A DNA stretch of 7,787 bases from an uncultured Clostridia bacterium (GCA_937901465.1 CALGTU010000052.1:1-7787); one strand, 5' to 3'. Positions 1 to 5,060 are shown, counted from the stretch's first letter. Notes: generated by a model from the sequence alone, not told the origin. A program made the numbers and translations.

Positions 1-439
1 GAACAGATGTGTGAATCTGAGGATGAAGGCGGATTACAAGTGCATACTCTTCGCCAAGCTCTCTGTTGAATTTTTCAATGTCAAAATTTTCAAGTATTTT
101 TTCTGTATATATCTGAGGTTTTGATGTTGCAACGCAAAGTTTCGTTCCATCATCATAAAACCTTTTAAGAAGTTCTTTTACACCATCATAAATAAGATTT
201 TCATATATTCCTTTTTCTGAATATCTTTTTCGAAACACATTTGTTATTTCAAAAGATTTTTCTTCAGAAAAACCATAAAACTCCCGAAAAGCAAGGTGTG
301 CAGGTGGCCCCAAGAACATTCCGAGATTATCTGTATTCTCATCTATCCCATAGCAAGAAAGAGCATATTGTATAGATTTTAATATCCCCTCTTTTGAGTC
401 AGTAAGTGTACCATCAAGGTCAAACAAAATAGTTTTCAT
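1..439 (-). CDS. HAD-superfamily phosphatase (phosphoglycolate phosphatase-like), 3' part cut by window edge and possibly chimeric
   Basis: The gene runs off the left edge; 146 codons are visible from ATG at 437-439. HAD motif I is FDLDGT (residues 6-11, nucleophile D7, acid/base D9), followed by a small helical cap (about 16-85) and motif II VATSKP (103-108). This is the layout of cap-1 phosphatases such as Gph/YjjG, which hydrolyse small phosphate esters in the cytoplasm. A GGGTGA ribosome binding site sits 5 bases before the ATG, and a good promoter lies at 458-486. Divergent pyrE suggests, but does not prove, a link to nucleotide metabolism. Oddity: after FDIEKF (119-124) the expected HAD continuation does not follow. 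Residues 125-146 (RELGEEYALVIRLHPQIH) instead resemble the middle of CDP-glycerol glycerophosphotransferases (TagF/TagB). HAD motifs III and IV are not seen. The N-terminal call is secure; the last 22 codons probably belong to another gene through misassembly or rearrangement. Confidence 0.8.
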   Translation of the reverse strand, partial: MKTILFDLDGTLTDSKEGILKSIQYALSCYGIDENTDNLGMFLGPPAHLAFREFYGFSEEKSFEITNVFRKRYSEKGIYENLIYDGVKELLKRFYDDGTKLCVATSKPQIYTEKILENFDIEKFNRELGEEYALVIRLHPQIHTSV

Positions 440-457
440 ATATTTTCACCCACGAAT

Positions 458-486
458 ATTTTATCACTCATACTCTTGAAATGCAA
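458..486 (-). promoter_or_regulatory. Promoter of the HAD gene
   Basis: On the minus strand TTGCAT (-35, 481-486), a 17-bp spacer and TAAAAT (-10, 458-463) preceded by TGA (extended -10). The predicted start of transcription is about 12 bases upstream of the start codon. Position 481 is shared with the -35 of the divergent pyrE promoter. Confidence 0.65.
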
Positions 487-504
487 TAGATAATATGATA
501 AAAT
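476..504 (+). promoter_or_regulatory. Promoter of pyrE
   Basis: TTGAAA (-35, 476-481), a 17-bp spacer and TAAAAT (-10, 499-504) with an upstream TGA giving an extended -10. The leader would be only about 30 bases long and shows no attenuator-like hairpin, so PyrR-type attenuation directly in front of pyrE is not supported. Confidence 0.7.
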
Positions 505-541
505 ATTGTCAATAACATTAATTGAAAGGACGTTATGAAAA

Positions 542-1195
542 ATGACTTACAAAGAAAGTTTTATTAAATTCATGGTAGAATGTGGAGTTCTCACGTTCGG
601 AGATTTCACTCTCAAGAGCGGAAGAAAAGCTCCTTACTTTATCAACACAGGAAATTATAACACAGGTAAACAGCTTGCAAAGCTCGGAGAATTCTATGCT
701 GAATGTATAAAAGAAAACAATATCGATGTTGAAACACTTTTTGGTCCCGCTTATAAAGGTATACCGCTCGCTGTGGCATGTGCTGCCGCTCTTTACAATA
801 AGTATGACACAGAAGTAAATTACTGCTTCGACAGAAAAGAAGCAAAAGACCACGGCGAAGGTGGAGTTATCGTAGGAAAGAAACTTACAGACAGTGAAAA
901 AGTTGTTATCATTGAAGATGTTATCACAGCAGGTACTGCTATCAGACAGGTTCTTCCTGTTCTTAAAGCTGCTGCCGATGTAAATATTACAGGAATGGTT
1001 ATTTCTGTTGACAGAATGGAAAAAGGTCAGGGTGAATATTCTGCCGTTCAGGAAGTTTATAACGAATTCGGAATCAAAATCTATCCTATCGTTACAGTAA
1101 ACGATATTATCGACGCTATCAGAAATGGCATCGTTGAGGGTAAAGAATATCTTGATAAGATGCTTGAATACAGAAAAACATACGGTGTTGAATAA
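542..1195 (+). CDS. pyrE: Orotate phosphoribosyltransferase
   Basis: PyrE joins orotate and PRPP to give orotidine 5'-monophosphate and pyrophosphate, the fifth step of UMP synthesis; it works in the cytoplasm as a dimer. The 217 residues match the usual length. Visible motifs: LKSGRKAPYFINTG (24-37) at the orotate/PRPP site, GPAYKGIPLA (68-77), the mobile catalytic loop DRKEAKDHGEGG (97-108) and the PRPP-binding signature VVIIEDVITAGTA (121-133). The ATG at 542 is in frame, but AAAGGA (525-530) is 11 bases away. An out-of-frame ATG at 535 lies much closer to the same ribosome binding site. A second gene follows after 21 bases without a visible terminator, so the two are likely co-transcribed. 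No other pyr gene is present in the window. Confidence 0.96.
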   Translation: MTYKESFIKFMVECGVLTFGDFTLKSGRKAPYFINTGNYNTGKQLAKLGEFYAECIKENNIDVETLFGPAYKGIPLAVACAAALYNKYDTEVNYCFDRKEAKDHGEGGVIVGKKLTDSEKVVIIEDVITAGTAIRQVLPVLKAAADVNITGMVISVDRMEKGQGEYSAVQEVYNEFGIKIYPIVTVNDIIDAIRNGIVEGKEYLDKMLEYRKTYGVE

Positions 1196-1216
1196 TAAAA
1201 TCTTTTCAGATTGTGA

Positions 1217-1585
1217 GTGATAAAAGTGTATTCATCAGAATATTGTGATGTGAATTACAACGAAAAGCATAATGTTGTATTCGTCAAATGGAAAAAATTC
1301 TGTTGTAATGATGATTACAGAAATCCTTTGTTACATGCTCTTGAAATCATCAACGAACACAAATGCAACTATGTTGCCGACACAAGAACAGGATTTGAAA
1401 ACATCCCTGAAGATACAAAGTGGGTCGCTGATTATTTCATGCCTAAGGCTGTTGAATATGGTTGTAAATGTATCTATTTCATAATAGATGCAAGCAATTC
1501 ACTCAAAGAAGAACTCGAAGGACAAGCATCTGATTCTTCAGATTTAATAGAATTCAGATATATTTACAGTCTCGAAGAAATATAA
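1217..1585 (+). CDS. SpoIIAA/STAS-like small protein of unknown function
   Basis: A protein of about 120 residues that I can place only by pattern. It resembles small soluble proteins with an SpoIIAA/STAS-like alpha-beta fold: strand (VVFVKWKKF, 20-28), helix (about 38-48), then YVADTR (52-57), a tryptophan in PEDTKW (64-69) and a second strand IYFII (86-90). The partners and biochemical role of this family are unknown to me. No ATG is available near the front. GTG at 1217 immediately follows an in-frame TGA; GTG at 1226, with weak GAGTGA at 1215-1220 upstream, is an equally good start and would remove three residues. It lies 21 bases after pyrE and is probably its operon partner. The unit ends at the terminator 1592-1626. 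No signal peptide or membrane segment is seen; there are five cysteines, two adjacent (C29, C30). Confidence 0.8.
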   Translation: MIKVYSSEYCDVNYNEKHNVVFVKWKKFCCNDDYRNPLLHALEIINEHKCNYVADTRTGFENIPEDTKWVADYFMPKAVEYGCKCIYFIIDASNSLKEELEGQASDSSDLIEFRYIYSLEEI

Positions 1586-1591
1586 TATAAC

Positions 1592-1626
1592 AAAACAAGC
1601 GTCTGCGAAATGCCGACGCTTGTTTT
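1592..1626. terminator. Bidirectional intrinsic terminator between the pyrE operon and the GNAT gene
   Basis: Perfect 12-bp inverted repeat: AAAACAAGCGTC (1592-1603) and GACGCTTGTTTT (1615-1626), with an 11-base loop. A T-run (1623-1627) follows on the plus strand, and the A-run at 1592-1595 gives the matching U-run for the convergent minus-strand gene, whose stop codon is only 5 bases away. Confidence 0.92.
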
Positions 1627-1630
1627 TATC

Positions 1631-2131
1631 TCATCTCAACCAAAAATGATATGTATACATTACTTCTCTTAAAACTTTTCCACCTATGTTATCATCAATA
1701 TACTCATCAGAACAGATAAATCCATTCTTTTCATAGAATTTTCTTGCTCTAAGATTGTCTTCTAATACCCATAAAAGTATTTTATCATAACCCAAAGATT
1801 TTAATTCATCGACACATTTTTTCAAAAGATAATTTCCATATCCTTTGCCCATATAATCAGGTAAGAAATATATTGAAACTATTTCTCCATAGTCATTGTA
1901 TTGTTCCCATCTTGATTTACAGAAACTTGCCGTACCTATTATAACTCCATTTTCAATCAAAACAAGATTGTTCATTCCTTCTCTATTTATCCTATTCGCC
2001 CAACGGCCTTTCGGAATACTATCAAGGTAATTCTGTGGAACGATACCCCTATATGCAAACTTCCAACTGTTTTCGTATATATTGCTTATTTCAAACAAAT
2101 CATCCGCCTGATTTATATATCTGATTTCCAT
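1631..2131 (-). CDS. GNAT-family N-acetyltransferase
   Basis: A 166-residue GCN5-related acetyltransferase, which moves an acetyl group from acetyl-CoA to an amine; the substrate cannot be read from the sequence. The acetyl-CoA pyrophosphate loop is MGKGYG (residues 94-99) after the strand IVSIYFLPDY (84-93). The C-terminal signature is NLRARKFYEKNGF (126-138), with Y133 in the position of the usual catalytic/thiolate-stabilising tyrosine. Length is typical. The frame stays open upstream to 2200, but I start at the ATG 2129-2131: GAGGGG (2139-2144) stands 7 bases before it, and the only good promoter (2165-2193) lies inside the alternative extension. The gene has its own promoter and shares the terminator 1592-1626 with the convergent operon. 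Resistance, protein acetylation and small-molecule roles are all possible. Confidence 0.9.
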   Translation of the reverse strand: MEIRYINQADDLFEISNIYENSWKFAYRGIVPQNYLDSIPKGRWANRINREGMNNLVLIENGVIIGTASFCKSRWEQYNDYGEIVSIYFLPDYMGKGYGNYLLKKCVDELKSLGYDKILLWVLEDNLRARKFYEKNGFICSDEYIDDNIGGKVLREVMYTYHFWLR

Positions 2132-2164
2132 TATAGCACCCCTCTGTAATCTACATTCAGTTCG

Positions 2165-2193
2165 ATCATACCATAAATATCCAGAAAATTCAA
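2165..2193 (-). promoter_or_regulatory. Promoter of the GNAT gene
   Basis: Minus strand: TTGAAT (-35, 2188-2193), 17-bp spacer, TATGAT (-10, 2165-2170) with upstream TGG (extended -10). Its -35 begins 3 bases beyond the rubrerythrin terminator, so the two units are tightly packed. It decides the GNAT start at 2131. Confidence 0.7.
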
Positions 2194-2203
2194 TCAACAA
2201 ACA

Positions 2204-2237
2204 AAAAGCACCTCTGACAAAAATCAGAAGCGCTTTT
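2204..2237 (-). terminator. Intrinsic terminator of rubrerythrin
   Basis: Minus-strand hairpin with 14-bp arms (2224-2237 and 2204-2217) containing two G-U wobbles, a 6-base loop (2218-2223) and a U-rich tail read from 2196-2207. It begins 15 bases after the rubrerythrin stop codon. Confidence 0.88.
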
Positions 2238-2251
2238 ATTATACTGTAAAA

Positions 2252-2890
2252 TTAATAGTTTTCAGCGTGGATTTCAAAGTAGCTCTGAGGATGAGCACAT
2301 ACAGGGCATACTTCGGGAGATTTCATACCAACAACGATATGTCCGCAGTTGCGACATTCCCAAACCTTAATTTCGCTCTTAGCGAATACTTCCTGCATCT
2401 TGACATTCTTAAGAAGAGCACGATATCTTTCCTCGTGATGCTTTTCAATTTCACCAACCATACGGAATTTAGCAGCAAGTTCTGTAAATCCTTCTTCTTC
2501 GGCTGTCTTAGCGAATTCTTCGTACATATCTGTCCATTCATAGTTTTCGCCATCAGCAGCAGCTTCAAGATTCTGAGCTGTATCACCTATGCCGTTAAGT
2601 TCCTTAAACCACATCTTAGCGTGTTCTTTTTCGTTATCAGCTGTTTTAAGGAAGAGAGCAGCGATCTGTTCAAATCCTTCCTTCTTAGCCTTTGAAGCGA
2701 AGTATGTGTATTTATTTCTTGCCTGAGATTCGCCAGCAAATGCAGCTTCAAGATTCTTTTCAGTTTTTGTTCCTGCGTATTTCGACTTTTCAGCAACTGC
2801 TTCTACCTTATCAGAATTGCACTTAGGACAAGTTGTAGCATTATTCGCCTCAAAAACTTCTCCGCATACTAAACATTTGTACTTTGCCAT
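2252..2890 (-). CDS. rbr: Rubrerythrin with rubredoxin-like metal sites at both ends
   Basis: A non-haem diiron peroxidase that reduces hydrogen peroxide in anaerobes, taking electrons through a rubredoxin-type iron centre. Three parts are visible. (1) An N-terminal Cys4 knuckle, CLVC (6-9) and CPKC (21-24). (2) A ferritin-like four-helix domain (about 44-162) with all expected ligands: E54, E87xxH90, E115xxE118, and E147 with H151. (3) A C-terminal rubredoxin-like domain, CRNC (179-182) and CPVC (195-198), spaced as in classical rubrerythrin. At 212 residues it is about 20 longer than the standard D. vulgaris-type protein because of the extra N-terminal knuckle. That knuckle could bind Fe or Zn. 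AAAGGATGA precedes the ATG. A strong promoter (2950-2978) and a dyad in the leader (2917-2941) suggest regulated, high expression. It is a single-gene unit, divergent from a VOC gene. Confidence 0.96.
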   Translation of the reverse strand: MAKYKCLVCGEVFEANNATTCPKCNSDKVEAVAEKSKYAGTKTEKNLEAAFAGESQARNKYTYFASKAKKEGFEQIAALFLKTADNEKEHAKMWFKELNGIGDTAQNLEAAADGENYEWTDMYEEFAKTAEEEGFTELAAKFRMVGEIEKHHEERYRALLKNVKMQEVFAKSEIKVWECRNCGHIVVGMKSPEVCPVCAHPQSYFEIHAENY

Positions 2891-2916
2891 AATTAAATCA
2901 TCCTTTCATTACAAAT

Positions 2917-2941
2917 TTGCAGAAATATTCATCTTCTGCAA
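2917..2941. promoter_or_regulatory. Perfect dyad in the rubrerythrin leader, candidate operator or 5' stem-loop
   Basis: TTGCAGAA (2917-2924), 9-base spacer, TTCTGCAA (2934-2941): 8-bp perfect arms. It starts just downstream of the -10 (2950-2955), covering roughly +2 to +26 of the predicted transcript. A further half-site, TTCTGC, occurs at 2993-2998 upstream of the -35. It is not a canonical PerR or Rex box. Whether it acts as DNA or RNA is undecided. Confidence 0.45.
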
Positions 2942-2949
2942 TTTAAAAT

Positions 2950-2978
2950 ATTATATCATATTTATTGCAAAATGTAAA
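2950..2978 (-). promoter_or_regulatory. Promoter of rubrerythrin
   Basis: Minus strand: TTTACA (-35, 2973-2978), 17-bp spacer, perfect TATAAT (-10, 2950-2955) with upstream TGA (extended -10). This is one of the two strongest promoters in the window. The leader is about 52 bases and contains the dyad 2917-2941. Confidence 0.82.
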
Positions 2979-3012
2979 GATATTTTTTAGAATTCTGCTA
3001 CAAATCACAACA

Positions 3013-3051
3013 TATTTTACATATCATATTTTATCCCGATTATGTAAAATA
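3013..3051. repeat. 11-bp inverted repeat in the rubrerythrin/VOC divergent region
   Basis: TATTTTACATA (3013-3023) and TATGTAAAATA (3041-3051) are perfect reverse complements separated by 17 bases. The same block holds a 9-bp direct repeat CATATTTTA (3011-3019, 3025-3033) and a small dyad TATGTA/TACATA (3041-3046, 3053-3058). It ends 14 bases before the -35 of the VOC promoter, so an activator or repressor site is possible. In sequence this AT-rich, chance dyads are more likely than usual. Confidence 0.4.
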
Positions 3052-3065
3052 ATACATATATTTTA

Positions 3066-3094
3066 TTGACTTCTCCTTTAGTAACTGTTATAAT
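3066..3094 (+). promoter_or_regulatory. Promoter of the VOC/glyoxalase gene at 3127
   Basis: TTGACT (-35, 3066-3071), 17-bp spacer, perfect TATAAT (-10, 3089-3094) with TGT upstream (extended -10). It is nearly consensus and predicts a leader of about 26 bases carrying AAAGGTGGA (3112-3120). Confidence 0.85.
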
Positions 3095-3126
3095 TTTGAA
3101 AAGAAGTTAATAAAGGTGGATTTTTA

Positions 3127-3510
3127 ATGATAATAGAACATATAGCAATGTATGTAAACGATTTAGAAGCAACAAGAGATTTTTTTATAAAATACTTCAA
3201 TGCAAAATCGAATGATGGCTATCACAATAAATCCACAGAACTCCGTTCTTATTTTCTAAGTTTTGGCAGTGGTGCAAGACTTGAGATTATGAACAGACCT
3301 AAACTAAAAGATGATGAAAAATCACTCACAAGAATAGGTTATTCTCATATTGCTTTCAGTTTAGGAAGCAAGTCAGCTGTCGATAAACTTACAGAAAAAC
3401 TCAAAAATGATGGATATGATGTAATTAGTGGTCCCCGAACAACAGGTGATGGATATTATGAAAGTTGTATAGTAGGAATCGAAGGAAATCAGATCGAAAT
3501 AACAGAATAA
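3127..3510 (+). CDS. VOC-superfamily (glyoxalase I-like) metalloprotein
   Basis: A single vicinal-oxygen-chelate module of 127 residues with the beta-alpha-beta-beta-beta pattern repeated twice. The four positions that bind metal in glyoxalase I-type proteins are all filled: H5 (IEHIAMYV), E53 (RLEIM), H74 (YSHIAFS) and E124 (NQIEIT). The last quarter, RTTGDGYYESCIV then EGNQIEIT, is typical of lyase/dioxygenase-like members. As a homodimer it could isomerise or detoxify an electrophile such as a methylglyoxal-thiol adduct, or act on a small metabolite; the substrate cannot be inferred. AAAGGTGGA sits 6 bases before the ATG. It is a single-gene unit behind a near-consensus promoter, divergent from rubrerythrin. 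A shared stress response is tempting, but the dyads between the two genes are the only support. Confidence 0.9.
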   Translation: MIIEHIAMYVNDLEATRDFFIKYFNAKSNDGYHNKSTELRSYFLSFGSGARLEIMNRPKLKDDEKSLTRIGYSHIAFSLGSKSAVDKLTEKLKNDGYDVISGPRTTGDGYYESCIVGIEGNQIEITE

Positions 3511-3512
3511 CG

Positions 3513-3545
3513 AAAACAAGCGTATATAAATTATACGCTTGTTTT
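3513..3545. terminator. Bidirectional intrinsic terminator overlapping the hydrolase stop codon
   Basis: Perfect 14-bp stem: AAAACAAGCGTATA (3513-3526) and TATACGCTTGTTTT (3532-3545), loop TAAAT, followed by T's to 3547 on the plus strand. On the minus strand the last codons of the hydrolase (ACA AGC GTA TAA) form the 5' arm, so the stop codon lies inside the hairpin. Confidence 0.92.
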
Positions 3546-4328
3546 TTCTTTTATATAATCAATAACATCTTCACTTATAAAATAATCTTCATGATTAATA
3601 CTATTGAAAATTTTCAGTTCTGAATTATCAAAGCATTCCACTACTTTTTCTTGTAAAGAAACATCTAAAGTAGTATCTGCGTCAGAACTTATAACATACA
3701 CAGGGCACGAAATTCCCTTTGCATATTCATATGTTTTTATATTGTTTGAAATAAAAATTTTGAGCGGTCCCCAGAAAACAGGAATCATTTTGTTATACAA
3801 ATCAGAAATATCACGATAGCCTGCCGCCAAAACAAGACCTTCTGTTTCTCTTACACTCGCAAGATACGCAGCAATTCCTGTTCCATAACTATGACCCATA
3901 ATTACAATTTTAGATTTCGGATACTCTTTTTTCACCCAGTCGTACATTTCAACAGCAGTTTGTTGCATAGTTTTAAGATTAATCCTACCTTTGCTATCCT
4001 GAGTCCCATAATAATCAGCTGATATGAATGGACAACCGAACTTTCCCGAATATGCAGCAACAGAATTATATGCAATATAGCCCGAACCGCCAAAAAAAAG
4101 AATAACATTATCAGAAGACTTATCAAGATTATATCCATATCCTGTCAATTTATCATTAAATTGAATAAATTGCGGTTGATAAGATACTTTGTCTGTCTTT
4201 TTAACGTTTTTGTAAAAAGAATAGCTTACCGTCTGCATAACAAAATTGCAAAAAAATTCTATTATCAGAAACCACATCAATATTTTCAGAATAATTCTGA
4301 TTATTTCCATAACATTTTCTCTTTTCAA
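3531..4328 (-). CDS. Membrane-anchored alpha/beta hydrolase
   Basis: A 265-residue protein with one hydrophobic N-terminal segment (about residues 8-34, preceded by K/R), so the body is probably tethered to the outer face of the membrane. The nucleophile elbow is GHSYG (145-149, S147). Acid candidates are D216 and D218 in SSDADTTLD, and the histidine is H246 in INHEDYF. FFGGSGY (78-84) is a plausible oxyanion loop. The triad order and spacing match serine esterases/lipases of the alpha/beta-hydrolase fold; the substrate is unknown. I keep the TTG at 4326-4328 as start because AAGGGA stands about 9 bases upstream; ATG at 4308-4310 is the alternative (259 residues), with a weaker AAGAGA site. 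It forms a single-gene unit with its own promoter (4364-4392). Confidence 0.88.
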   Translation of the reverse strand: MKRENVMEIIRIILKILMWFLIIEFFCNFVMQTVSYSFYKNVKKTDKVSYQPQFIQFNDKLTGYGYNLDKSSDNVILFFGGSGYIAYNSVAAYSGKFGCPFISADYYGTQDSKGRINLKTMQQTAVEMYDWVKKEYPKSKIVIMGHSYGTGIAAYLASVRETEGLVLAAGYRDISDLYNKMIPVFWGPLKIFISNNIKTYEYAKGISCPVYVISSDADTTLDVSLQEKVVECFDNSELKIFNSINHEDYFISEDVIDYIKEKTSV

Positions 4329-4363
4329 AATTATATTTCCCTTTGAATAAATTCTACAAGGTT

Positions 4364-4392
4364 ATTTTATCATATCAATATACAAATTTCAA
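4364..4392 (-). promoter_or_regulatory. Promoter of the alpha/beta hydrolase gene
   Basis: Minus strand: TTGAAA (-35, 4387-4392), 17-bp spacer, TAAAAT (-10, 4364-4369) with TGA upstream. The -35 and extended -10 hexamers are identical to those of the pyrE promoter. Confidence 0.7.
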
Positions 4393-4400
4393 TATAATTA

Positions 4401-4436
4401 AAAATTGCTTCTGACAAATATGTCAGAAGCAATTTT
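4401..4436 (-). terminator. Intrinsic terminator of pduL
   Basis: Perfect 16-bp stem, arms 4401-4416 (AAAATTGCTTCTGACA) and 4421-4436, with a 4-base loop. On the minus strand the hairpin starts 11 bases after the PduL stop codon and is followed by TTTTTAATT. It could also work on the plus strand, but no plus-strand gene leads into it. Confidence 0.92.
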
Positions 4437-4447
4437 ATATGTATTAA

Positions 4448-5026
4448 TTACATTTCAACAATAACACCTGTAAGGTTAGCACCGGCACCGATTGCGTTGC
4501 TTTCGTCTGTATCGATATGCATTGCTCTCGCAAACTTATCTGATACACGGCAAACAACATCACCAAGAACTGCTTTTCTTTCAGGAGTATCAATCTTAAC
4601 CCATACAACATCCTTATCCTTAACGCCGAGTTCTTCAGCATCAGCAGGTGTAAGGTGGATGTGTCTCTTGGCAACAATAACGCCTTCTGAAATTTCTACT
4701 TCTCCGCAAGGTCCTACGAGTTTGCAGGGTGCTGAGCCAGCAACATCTCCACTTTCTCTGATAGGCGCTGAAAGGCCGATTGAACGAGCATCTGTAGCAG
4801 AAAGTTCAACCTGTGTAGCAGGTCTTACAGGTCCTAAAATAGAAACATTAGGGAGTTCCTTCTTAGGTCCTACAACCGTTACTCTTTCTTCGCAAGCAAA
4901 CTGTCCGGGCTGAGAAAGGTCTTTCTTATGAGTAAGAGTTGCTCCTTTTCCGAAAAGTGTTTCCAACGCTTCCTGTGAAACATGAACATGTCTTGCAGAT
5001 GTTTCAACAATAAATTCCTTTGACAT
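4448..5026 (-). CDS. pduL: Phosphate propanoyltransferase (PduL-type phosphotransacylase)
   Basis: PduL interconverts acyl-CoA plus phosphate with acyl-phosphate plus CoA. Together with acetate/propionate kinase it yields ATP during fermentation. The 192 residues hold the two related beta-barrel domains of the family (about 5-95 and 110-190). The zinc-binding histidines are visible: SARHVHV (H13, H15), KRHIHLT (H122, H124) and MHIDTDE (H170). The conserved GPVRP (65-69) and DAR (79-81) of the family are present. There is no N-terminal extension that could serve as a microcompartment targeting peptide: the protein begins almost directly at the first domain. No shell gene is nearby, so this is probably a free cytosolic phosphotransacetylase standing in for Pta. 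AGGAGG (5035-5040) lies 8 bases before the ATG; codon choice suggests good expression. Confidence 0.95.
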   Translation of the reverse strand: MSKEFIVETSARHVHVSQEALETLFGKGATLTHKKDLSQPGQFACEERVTVVGPKKELPNVSILGPVRPATQVELSATDARSIGLSAPIRESGDVAGSAPCKLVGPCGEVEISEGVIVAKRHIHLTPADAEELGVKDKDVVWVKIDTPERKAVLGDVVCRVSDKFARAMHIDTDESNAIGAGANLTGVIVEM

Positions 5027-5060
5027 AGCAAAAGCCTCCTAAATATTTTTATCAATTTAC

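Noticed and set aside
533..853. Open frame of 106 codons on the minus strand opposite pyrE
   Set aside because: It lies wholly antisense to a conserved enzyme gene, has no ribosome binding site or family pattern, and its composition reflects the complementary coding strand.
2132..2200. 23-residue N-terminal extension of the GNAT protein
   Set aside because: The promoter -35/-10 (2165-2193) and the GAGGGG site lie inside it, and the family normally begins at the inner methionine.
2267..2695. Open frame of 142 codons on the plus strand opposite rubrerythrin
   Set aside because: Shadow of the rubrerythrin reading frame; no start signal or recognisable domain.
4497..4913. Open frame of 138 codons on the plus strand opposite pduL
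   Set aside because: Antisense to a highly conserved gene, Ser/Thr-rich low-information protein, no ribosome binding site.
4448..5026. Microcompartment locus
   Set aside because: PduL is the only gene pointing that way; there are no shell proteins, aldehyde or diol enzymes, and no targeting peptide.
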